61,891 bases of DNA, from the NCBI GenBank assembly GCA_009783885.1, contig WRCN01000011.1, forward strand, positions 1 through 61,891, written 5' to 3'. Origin of the DNA: Bacteroidales bacterium. Its GTDB lineage: Bacteria; Bacteroidota; Bacteroidia; Bacteroidales; P3. Numbering within the stretch: the stretch's first letter is position 1; each line of letters begins with the position of its first letter. Shown piece after piece: positions 36,154-42,472 of this stretch. The notes beneath the pieces are model-generated. The model made no database searches and was not told where the DNA came from. It saw only the letters and a list, made by a program, of their open reading frames with translations. Made by a program: the position numbers and the translations under genes.

Positions 36154-36216
36154 GAGGTCGTTTCGACTACGCTCAATCATCGTAGCACGGTCGTTGAGCG
36201 TAGTCGAAACGACCTC
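36154..36216. repeat. Family A perfect 23-bp inverted repeat between purM and purN
   Basis: Arms 36154-36176 and 36194-36216 are exact inverse copies (inner part TTCGACTACGCTCA), loop 17 nt. It abuts the purM stop codon (36219-36217) and contains a candidate purN start. It is the most perfect copy in the window. Confidence 0.92.
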
Positions 36217-37239
36217 TTATATTTTTACTCCCCTTCCTTCAATAATTTTTCCAATAACTGTGGCTTTTTCGCTGTGTGAATTTAATATGTTTATTGCTTT
36301 ATTTGCTTCCGTTTCGCTTAATGCTATGACCATGCCGATACCCATGTTGAAAATGTTGAACATCTCACGATAATTGATGTTTCCATGTTTTTCCAAGAAT
36401 GTGAAAATGGGTAAAATGTCCCAAGAACCTGCGTTGATTTCCACGCCTTGTCCATCTTTTAGAATGCGTGGAATGTTTTCATCAAATCCGCCTCCTGTGA
36501 TGTGGCTGATGCCATGAATATCACACTTTTCAACGACTTCAAGAACAGATTTTACATATATTTTGGTTGGTGTTAGCAAAACTTCGCCAAGCGTTTTTCC
36601 TTCAAATTCGGGATATTTTTCATCTAAATTTAAATTTGCATCTTTCACGATTTTTCGCACAAGACTGAACCCGTTGGAATGCACACCACTCGAAGCAATT
36701 CCAATCAATACATCGCCAACAGCGACTTTCGAGCCGTCAATAAGTTTCGATTTTTCAACAACGCCACACGTAAATCCGGCAATGTCATATTCTCCATCGT
36801 CGTACATACCAGGCATTTCGGCGGTTTCGCCACCGATAAGCGCGCATCCCGCTTGACGGCAACCCTCGGCAACACCACTTACGATAGCCTCTATTTTCAC
36901 AGGGTCGTTGCTGCCAACAGCGACATAATCGAGAAAAAACAATGGTTCGGCACCTTGTGCCAAAACATCATTCACACACATGGCTACGGCATCTATTCCT
37001 ATGGTGTCGTGCTTATCAAGTTCAAACGCAAGTCTCAATTTTGTTCCCACGCCATCTGTTCCGCTAACGAGAATCGGCTCTTTAACGTTGAGTGCCGAAA
37101 GGTCGAACATCCCGCCAAATGCCCCGATACTACCCATAACGCCGAGCCTTTGCGTAGATGCAACATGCTTTTTTATTCTTCGAACAACTTCGTAGCCCGC
37201 TTCAAGGTTTACGCCTGCTTTTTCGTAAGTTTTTGACAT
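36217..37239 (-). CDS. purM: Phosphoribosylformylglycinamidine cyclo-ligase (AIR synthetase)
   Basis: 340 residues from ATG 37239 ([19 protein letters not shown]). A TTG further up at 37266 lies in the promoter -7 box and is rejected. Signatures: [14 protein letters not shown] segment ([13 protein letters not shown]), [79 protein letters not shown], and [15 protein letters not shown]. It closes the imidazole ring of AIR. First gene of the purM-purN-pspC-purH unit. Confidence 0.96.
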   Translation of the reverse strand: MSKTYEKAGVNLEAGYEVVRRIKKHVASTQRLGVMGSIGAFGGMFDLSALNVKEPILVSGTDGVGTKLRLAFELDKHDTIGIDAVAMCVNDVLAQGAEPLFFLDYVAVGSNDPVKIEAIVSGVAEGCRQAGCALIGGETAEMPGMYDDGEYDIAGFTCGVVEKSKLIDGSKVAVGDVLIGIASSGVHSNGFSLVRKIVKDANLNLDEKYPEFEGKTLGEVLLTPTKIYVKSVLEVVEKCDIHGISHITGGGFDENIPRILKDGQGVEINAGSWDILPIFTFLEKHGNINYREMFNIFNMGIGMVIALSETEANKAINILNSHSEKATVIGKIIEGRGVKI

Positions 37240-37261
37240 CGTTTTTTCTGCTTTTTTGTTT

Positions 37262-37271
37262 TGCAAAGATA
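37262..37271 (-). promoter_or_regulatory. purM -7 element
   Basis: TATCTTTGCA on the minus strand, 22 nt before the ATG. The nearest TTG is 17 nt upstream, shorter than usual. This promoter would drive the purine operon; no purine riboswitch was seen in the short leader. Confidence 0.6.
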
Positions 37272-37316
37272 CGAAAAAAAATGAAATGCAAGCATATTAT
37301 TTTTTAGTTAAACGTT

Positions 37317-38561
37317 TTATTTCCTTTGTCTGGAAACCGACGAAAACGTATAGCCGAAACTCCAATATAAAAACTGTGCTACGCTAAATTGTGTGGCACT
37401 AATACCAAAAGTTCCGTAAAAATTTTCTTGTAAATAGGCTTTTATTCCAATAACTTGAAAAAAAGGCTTGTCGGCATGGTGTTTGTGGTAAACACTATAT
37501 CCAATCGTTGCAAAAACGGAGGCAACCGGCATGGAAATCTCGCCTGTAACACCTAATCCTAACGATAAACGATCGGCAAACGGAGCTGTTTGCACACGAT
37601 CATACCACAAACCGTCTGCCGGATTTTCTTGTCGCCATGCTTTTGCGTTGGAACTTTCATCGTAAATAAAACGAGCACTTGGTCCCCATCTGTATCTGTA
37701 GCCTCTTACAAACATTGCACTATAAGCCAATCCCAAAACTGTGAAATCGGTGTCTACATATGGCGATGGCAAATTGGTGCCTTTTGTAGAAAATTCGGTT
37801 TGTCGACTCGAAATAATAAATTTCACATCATGTTCGAGATGAGACGGGAAATCAGTCGGAGGCTTAAAAAGCGGAGGATTTCGCAATAAAGATCCTTTGT
37901 TCGGAGGGTTGAAATTGTAAGCTAAAGAAACACTCAATGCTCCCATATTAATGCCTTTATTAGGCTTGCGCGAAGACCCGTTTGAAAAATGATTTACCTC
38001 GGCACCGAACTTCAGTTCAAAATTTCGAGACAAAACATATTCGAAATACAATTTCATTCCGACATGAACATTATTTGGCGAGCCAATAGCTATGTTATAC
38101 GGATTATCAAAAACATCATAAGGTTTCCAATTCATTGATAAACCCAAATTCAGTTCAAAAACCAACCCTAAATTATCCGTAAATTGTTTTAATGTGTTTC
38201 CTCTGAACATATAGATGGAAAAAGGGTTTCCGAGCCCGGGATTATTTACAAAAAATGGTTTGTAAAAACCAATGCCGAAAAAAGGCATGTAGTATGCAAA
38301 ATCTTCCCAAGTACTACCGTTCGAAGCACGAGCATATCGTAGTGAGATCGCTTGATAACTCGGAATATGCTCTACAAAAGCATTTGTGTTAAAAACATGC
38401 CCAAAAGCAGTGTTGACTTCAATAAAAGAAGCCGGTTTTTTTGAATGAGAAATAGAATCCGCATTCTTGGAATGTCCGCCAAACCATAAGCCAATTCCAA
38501 CAAAAAACAGCAACAAGTGTTTGTTTTTTAATCGAAAATAAAGGTTGTACAAATTTTTCAT
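37317..38561 (-). CDS. PagL-like acyloxyacyl hydrolase / lipid A deacylase family outer-membrane protein
   Basis: 414 residues, with an N-terminal hydrophobic segment (LLLFFVGIGLWFGG) as signal. The middle carries FEYVLSRNFELKFGAEVNHFSNGSSRKPNKGINMGALSVSLAY. The His-x-Ser-Asn pattern in NHFSNG followed by N.G.N matches the catalytic region of PagL enzymes. The rest alternates beta strands, as expected for a barrel, and ends with aromatic residues near the C-terminus. At 414 residues it is more than twice the enteric PagL (about 170), but long relatives are usual in Bacteroidota. If active it would remove an acyl chain from lipid A at the surface; that is inferred. Confidence 0.65.
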   Translation of the reverse strand: MKNLYNLYFRLKNKHLLLFFVGIGLWFGGHSKNADSISHSKKPASFIEVNTAFGHVFNTNAFVEHIPSYQAISLRYARASNGSTWEDFAYYMPFFGIGFYKPFFVNNPGLGNPFSIYMFRGNTLKQFTDNLGLVFELNLGLSMNWKPYDVFDNPYNIAIGSPNNVHVGMKLYFEYVLSRNFELKFGAEVNHFSNGSSRKPNKGINMGALSVSLAYNFNPPNKGSLLRNPPLFKPPTDFPSHLEHDVKFIISSRQTEFSTKGTNLPSPYVDTDFTVLGLAYSAMFVRGYRYRWGPSARFIYDESSNAKAWRQENPADGLWYDRVQTAPFADRLSLGLGVTGEISMPVASVFATIGYSVYHKHHADKPFFQVIGIKAYLQENFYGTFGISATQFSVAQFLYWSFGYTFSSVSRQRK

Positions 38562-38573
38562 AACACTATTTTA

Positions 38574-39476
38574 TCAAAATAATACAGATGTGAAAATTCC
38601 CAAAGAAAGAACAATCGTAAAAAGGAGTTGTAGTTTTGCTGTTGCTTCATCCAAAGATAGGATGGGTTCAAGGTTTTCTTTAGAAACTTTGAACATTCTT
38701 TTTACATTGATCAGACCAATCGGAAAAGTCAGTAAAACCACTAAACTCAAGTATGGCAGAATATTGAAAACAACCAACAAAATAATCGCCAAATATGCGC
38801 CAAAAATCAATCCGACATATTCCCATTGTGCATTGCGAAGCCCCACAATTGACGCTTGTGTGCGAATTCCGGCTTGCAAATCGTGAACAATATCTCGGGT
38901 ATAGTTTGCGTGTAAAATTGCAGTTGTGATTAATCCGACCGGAATGGATAAAAACAACGCCGTTACCGATAGTTCAGATGTTAGCACATAAAAAGTTCCC
39001 AACACAATTAGCACACCAAAAATTACAAAAATCAACAAATCTCCAAGTGTATATTTTTTGAAAATGTGATAAAAATAGCCTGCTATCAGCCCGATTCCGC
39101 CAATCCAAAGCAAGTGATAACCGATTTGTGCTGTCAACTGAAACCCGATCGCCGTTCCGAAAAGAAGGATAGGAATTGCTCTCCATTTCCATTCTTTTTC
39201 GTTGACTTCGCCTTTCACAAGCGGACTTTTATAACCTAACGAATCCTCGTGATCCACGCCCATTTTGTAATCATTTAAATCGCTGATCATGTTTAATCCC
39301 GCATGATAAGCAATAACAGCAATAAAAACAAAAGGTAACCATCCCCACCAAGTAATCGAAACTTCGCCGGTTTGTTGCGCATAAAAAAGATACGCAGCCG
39401 TCAACACAACCGGCATTGTAGACGCAGGAAACGACCAAGGGCGTGTGGCTTTTAACCAGAATAGCTCTGTTTTCAT
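38574..39476 (-). CDS. menA: 1,4-dihydroxy-2-naphthoate polyprenyltransferase (UbiA family)
   Basis: 300 residues from ATG 39476 (MKTELFWLKATRPWSFPASTMPV); the upstream 24 codons of the open frame are translated repeat (SSVVETSHS) and are excluded. The first Asp-rich motif is NMISDLNDYKMGVDHEDSLG, with GVD marking MenA rather than UbiA. The second is NYTRDIVHDLQAGIRTQAS. About eight or nine transmembrane helices. It prenylates DHNA in the membrane for menaquinone synthesis. Other men genes are not in the window. Confidence 0.88.
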   Translation of the reverse strand: MKTELFWLKATRPWSFPASTMPVVLTAAYLFYAQQTGEVSITWWGWLPFVFIAVIAYHAGLNMISDLNDYKMGVDHEDSLGYKSPLVKGEVNEKEWKWRAIPILLFGTAIGFQLTAQIGYHLLWIGGIGLIAGYFYHIFKKYTLGDLLIFVIFGVLIVLGTFYVLTSELSVTALFLSIPVGLITTAILHANYTRDIVHDLQAGIRTQASIVGLRNAQWEYVGLIFGAYLAIILLVVFNILPYLSLVVLLTFPIGLINVKRMFKVSKENLEPILSLDEATAKLQLLFTIVLSLGIFTSVLF

Positions 39477-39487
39477 TTTTTCAGTGT

Positions 39488-39552
39488 CGTCATTCCGAAC
39501 GAAGTGAGGAATTCCTTTACTATGAGATGTCTCGACTACGCTCGACATGACG
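39488..39552. repeat. Family A intergenic repeat (menA / FKBP)
   Basis: Outer CGTCAT ... ATGACG, with CCGAACGAAGTGAGGAATTC and GTCTCGACTACGCTCGAC inside. It fills nearly the whole spacer between the FKBP and menA genes. Confidence 0.85.
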
Positions 39553-39553
39553 G

Positions 39554-40012
39554 TTATTTCTCGATTCCTACGATTTTTCCACTGAAATAAAGCGTTTCCC
39601 CCGCCAACGGATGATTGAAATCCAGCGTAACAATATCACCGTCAATTTCCAAAACTACCGCTTCCACTTCCATTTCTTCTTCACCATCATCTCCATCAAT
39701 AATGATAGGAACAATTTCACCTTCGAAGATTTCGATGTTATCTACATCTTCCATTAATTCGGCTTTCGGAACGCTGCGAATGCCCTCTTCATCGTAGTTT
39801 CCGTAGGCTTCTTCAGGCGAAAGTATAAATTCAAACGTATCGCCTTTTTTCAAATTCATGATTTTTTCTTCGAATTTTTCGAGCAGATCTTCATCTCCAA
39901 TGGTTATTTCCAAAGGGTTTTCCGCAGAAATGGTTTCGATGACATCACCGTTTGCATTGTCGTATTTTAGCGTGTAGGCTAATTTTACGCGACTGTTTTT
40001 TTCGATTTTCAT
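39554..40012 (-). CDS. SlyD-type FKBP peptidyl-prolyl isomerase
   Basis: 152 residues from ATG 40012 (MKIEKNSRVKLAYTLKYDNANGDVI); a longer frame would pass through the promoter (TGTATCTTTGTA near 40024-40035). FKBP half: PLEITIGDEDLLEKFEEKIMNLKKGDTFEFILSPEEAYGNYDEEGIRSVPK. The insert-in-flap region is acidic (IDGDDGEEEMEVEAVV). The end TLDFNHPLAGETLYFSGKIV is characteristic of SlyD. There is no His-rich metal-binding tail. It acts as a cytoplasmic folding helper. Confidence 0.9.
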   Translation of the reverse strand: MKIEKNSRVKLAYTLKYDNANGDVIETISAENPLEITIGDEDLLEKFEEKIMNLKKGDTFEFILSPEEAYGNYDEEGIRSVPKAELMEDVDNIEIFEGEIVPIIIDGDDGEEEMEVEAVVLEIDGDIVTLDFNHPLAGETLYFSGKIVGIEK

Positions 40013-40064
40013 AGTATTTTTTTTTACAAAGATACAAAAAAAAATCAAATTACAACATATAGGG

Positions 40065-40778
40065 TTAAGACAATTTCATCACACACATCAACCCATCCCG
40101 AAACGGCAACAAGACGTTCTGTGTTCGCGAGTCCTTTTGCACTAAATCGTTGAATGTTCGAAGGGCGACAACTTCTTTATCTGTCGACGTTTTACTCACT
40201 ACGGCTCCACTCCAAAGTGCATTGTCGGCAATCAACACACCGCCTTTTTTGAGTTTAGGCATCAATAATTCGTAATATAGGGGGTAGTTTATTTTATCCG
40301 CATCTAAAAATATTAACTCAAAAACATCGTTTTCAAATTTCGAAATTTCAATTTTGGCATCAGCAATAATCAACGTGATTTGTTCGGAGAATCCTGATTT
40401 TTCAATATATTTGCGGATGATAACTTCTTGTTCGGGATTAGCTTCAATGGTGTAAAGATGAGAGTTTTCGGGCATTCCATACGCCATTGAAAGTGCTGAA
40501 TACCCTGTAAACGTGCCTATTTCCAAAATAGTTTCGGGTTTTAGCATTCGACAAATCAAATTCAGAAATTGTCCTTGTAATTTTCCGGACAACATTCTCG
40601 GATTAACGCATTTCACAAAGGTTTCGCGTTCCAATTCTTGCAAAACAGGTGGCAAATCGGAGGTATAAGCGTCTACATATTCGCTGATAAGGGAAGGGGT
40701 TATATTTGAAAATTCTGACACGTGGAACGAAAATGGAGAATTGAGAATGTTGCTTACGCTTAATTTTTCATTCTCCAT
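40065..40778 (-). CDS. Class I SAM-dependent O-methyltransferase (caffeoyl-CoA type)
   Basis: 237 residues from ATG 40778. The catalytic fold is clear: MLKPETILEIGTFTGYSALSMAYGMP (SAM loop), HLYTIEANPEQEVI (acidic residue that binds ribose), FELIFLDADKINYPLYYE (metal-binding DAD), and GGVLIADNALWSGAVV (metal-binding DN). Family members methylate catechol-type hydroxyls with Mg2+; the substrate here is unknown. Residues 1-19 (ENEKLSVSNILNSPF...) are encoded by a GGAGAATG...CATTCTCC inverted repeat. Homologues begin around SNITPSLISEYVDAY, so GTG 40721 (218 residues) may be the older start. Confidence 0.87.
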   Translation of the reverse strand: MENEKLSVSNILNSPFSFHVSEFSNITPSLISEYVDAYTSDLPPVLQELERETFVKCVNPRMLSGKLQGQFLNLICRMLKPETILEIGTFTGYSALSMAYGMPENSHLYTIEANPEQEVIIRKYIEKSGFSEQITLIIADAKIEISKFENDVFELIFLDADKINYPLYYELLMPKLKKGGVLIADNALWSGAVVSKTSTDKEVVALRTFNDLVQKDSRTQNVLLPFRDGLMCVMKLS

Positions 40779-40787
40779 TCTCCATTA
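40733..40787. repeat. AATGGAGAAT inverted repeat covering the O-methyltransferase start
   Basis: AATGGAGAATTGAGAATG at 40733-40750 pairs with CATTCTCCATTCTCCATT (40769-40786) with about two mismatches. It encodes the first residues of the methyltransferase. Confidence 0.7.
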
Positions 40788-40793
40788 TTTTTG

Positions 40794-40877
40794 TACCCGG
40801 GATCGGGGTCGAACCGATACATGTTTAACCATACTGGTGTTTGAGACCAGCGCGTCTACCAATTCCGCCACCCGGGC
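40794..40877 (-). tRNA. tRNA-Leu (anticodon CAA)
   Basis: 84 nt plus CCA not encoded. Acceptor GCCCGGG pairs with CCCGGGT, discriminator A. D-loop GGCGGAATTGGTAGACGC is typical of Leu. The anticodon arm is CTGGT-CTCAAAC-ACCAG, with CAA at the anticodon positions. A long variable arm (TATGGTTAAACATG) marks it as class II. The T arm is ATCGG-TTCGACC-CCGAT. It reads UUG codons. Confidence 0.95.
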
Positions 40878-40947
40878 GTTTCCCTAAAAAGGACTGCAAA
40901 GATACAAAAAAAAACTGAAATATCAAATTTTTTTAATTGAAAATAAT

Positions 40948-40980
40948 TTGCAAAAATCCTTTTTTATTTATATCTTTGCA
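40948..40980 (+). promoter_or_regulatory. Promoter of the small lipoprotein gene
   Basis: TTG (40948-40950), 20 nt, TATCTTTGCA (40971-40980), ATG at 41027. Confidence 0.75.
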
Positions 40981-41026
40981 AAACATACAAAAAGAATTGT
41001 ACCAACTCATTAAAAATCAAACTAAA

Positions 41027-41398
41027 ATGAAAACAAACATTCTCAAACTCGCAGTAATTTTGCTGATTTTTGCAGGTAGTCTTTCTTCCTGCGAGAAAAA
41101 CAAAGGAAACAAAATGGTGTGTAATGTTAAAAATCCATTAACTGATCTCCCTTGGCTGAAAGATAAAGTGGCTGAACTTACTTCACTTTACCAAGGTCAA
41201 TCTTCGCACATTGCTATATGGCAATGCACGTATGGTGGCGGATATGTTGGTTTTTGGGAAGGCCATGAAAACGTCGCATTTTTATTTGATTGCAATGGAG
41301 ATCTATTATGCACGATGAATGAAGCTACGGGAGTAACTTCTTGCCCTGGAGTAGACATAGACCTTAAAAAACTTATTTGGGAAATAAATAATAATTAA
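41027..41398 (+). CDS. Small lipoprotein with NPLxDLPWL motif, function unknown
   Basis: 123 residues from ATG 41027 (MKTNILKLAVILLIFAGSLSSC, lipobox LSSC); the longer frame from 40937 lies in the promoter. The mature part starts EKNKGNKMVCNVKNPLTDLPWLKDKVAELT. It has three more Cys-containing beta segments (IWQCTYGGGYVGFWEG, AFLFDCNGDLLCTMNEATGVTSCPG). I have seen the NPL.DLPWL start in other small Bacteroidota lipoproteins, but no function is established. It stands alone between tRNA-Leu and the convergent nucleotidyltransferase gene. Confidence 0.75.
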   Translation: MKTNILKLAVILLIFAGSLSSCEKNKGNKMVCNVKNPLTDLPWLKDKVAELTSLYQGQSSHIAIWQCTYGGGYVGFWEGHENVAFLFDCNGDLLCTMNEATGVTSCPGVDIDLKKLIWEINNN

Positions 41399-41405
41399 AT
41401 TCTAT

Positions 41406-42308
41406 TCAATTCCAAACAGGCGTAGGATAAACGCCTTGCTCAGTCAATTCTGCCAAGCGTTGTTTGGCTTCTGCAACATCTTCTTTATAAGTGATGCCAA
41501 ACCATTCGGCATTCGATGATAATACACCGCAGTGTGCGCCTTGTTGCATCAATAAAGAGGCTAATGTTGGGATGTAATATTCGGATTTTAATTCTTTGGA
41601 ACGGTCTTTCAAAAAATCTTTAAAACCTTGCTCCAAAACATCGAAATGCGTTTTTTGAAATCCCCAAAAATTCATTGAAACTTTTGAATTCTCAGGTAAT
41701 TCATGTGTGCCGGTTTCGTCAGTATATTCGATTTTTCCGTTTACACGTTGAATGGAAACACGCTCAGTAATGGCTTTCAAATGATGGTTTTCGTCTAATT
41801 CGCAAACCCCGCGTGATACGGTTCCGAAATTGGAAAGAGTTTTGTTTAACGCATAACCCACCATACAGAAATTATTCGTAGAGACGCGCGGCCGTGCGTC
41901 TCTACCGAAATATTCAACAATCGCAACAAACGCCTCCCGACCATAAAAGTCATCACCGTTAATCACTACAAAAGGCCCATCCACAGCATCTTTTGCCATC
42001 AAAACGGCATGCCCTGTTCCCCAAGGTTTTTCGCGTTCGGGCAAATAATCGAAACCCTCGGGAATTTTATACAATTCTTGATTTACAAATTCAAATTTAA
42101 TTTTGTTGCCGTATTTTTCGGTAAATGTTTTGGCGAAATGGTCGTGTGTGGCTTCGCGAATGACGAGAACGATTTTACTGAAACCGGCACGAATAGCGTC
42201 ATAGATTGAATAGTCTATAATAGTTTCTCCCGAAGGTCCGAGCCCTTCGATTTGTTTCAAACGTCCGAAACGACTGGCCATTCCGGCGGCGAGGATTACT
42301 AATGTCAT
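41406..42308 (-). CDS. Sugar nucleotidyltransferase (NTP_transferase family)
   Basis: 300 residues from ATG 42308 (MTLVILAAGMASRFG); an upstream TTG is in the promoter box. The nucleotide-binding signature LAAGMASRFGRLKQIEGLGPSGETIIDYSIYD differs a little from the classic GxGTRxxPxT, but occurs in a subfamily common in Bacteroidota. FVVINGDDFYG contains the metal-binding Asp. LNKTLSNFGTVSRGVCELD and VSMNFWGF follow. It would transfer NMP to a sugar phosphate; which sugar is unknown. Residues about 135-144 (GRDARPRVST) are encoded by a family B palindrome in a loop after the YGREAF helix. Confidence 0.82.
   Translation of the reverse strand: MTLVILAAGMASRFGRLKQIEGLGPSGETIIDYSIYDAIRAGFSKIVLVIREATHDHFAKTFTEKYGNKIKFEFVNQELYKIPEGFDYLPEREKPWGTGHAVLMAKDAVDGPFVVINGDDFYGREAFVAIVEYFGRDARPRVSTNNFCMVGYALNKTLSNFGTVSRGVCELDENHHLKAITERVSIQRVNGKIEYTDETGTHELPENSKVSMNFWGFQKTHFDVLEQGFKDFLKDRSKELKSEYYIPTLASLLMQQGAHCGVLSSNAEWFGITYKEDVAEAKQRLAELTEQGVYPTPVWN
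41878..41905. repeat. Family B palindrome inside the nucleotidyltransferase gene
   Basis: GTAGAGACGC / GCGTCTCTAC arms perfect over 10 nt, middle GCGGCCGT. It is read in frame, in a different frame from the purH and polA copies. Confidence 0.88.
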
Positions 42309-42327
42309 GGTTTGTGTTAATTTTTTT

Positions 42328-42337
42328 TGCAAAGATA
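42328..42337 (-). promoter_or_regulatory. -7 element of the nucleotidyltransferase gene
   Basis: TATCTTTGCA on the minus strand, 19 nt before the ATG. No clear -33 TTG at 19-21 nt. Confidence 0.55.
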
Positions 42338-42357
42338 CAAAAAAAATGCAAATTAGC

Positions 42358-42423
42358 CGTCATTCCGAGCGAAGCGCAATGTAGCCGAGGAATCCCCATA
42401 CTTCAACTACACTCGACATGACC
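42358..42423. repeat. Family A repeat in the nucleotidyltransferase / pcrA divergent spacer
   Basis: CGTCATTCCGAGCGAAGCGC ... GAGGAATCCCC ... ACTCGACATGACC. Lies between the two divergent promoters. Confidence 0.82.
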
Positions 42424-42426
42424 ACT

Positions 42427-42458
42427 TTGTTCTTTCATTTTTTTTTCGTACCTTTGCA
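42427..42458 (+). promoter_or_regulatory. pcrA promoter
   Basis: TTG (42427-42429), 19 nt, TACCTTTGCA (42449-42458), ATG at 42473. Confidence 0.75.
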
Positions 42459-42472
42459 ATTGATTTTTTCTC

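Noticed and set aside
39477..39548. N-terminal extension of menA (SSVVETSHS...).
   Set aside because: It is translated family A repeat; ATG 39476 matches the family start.
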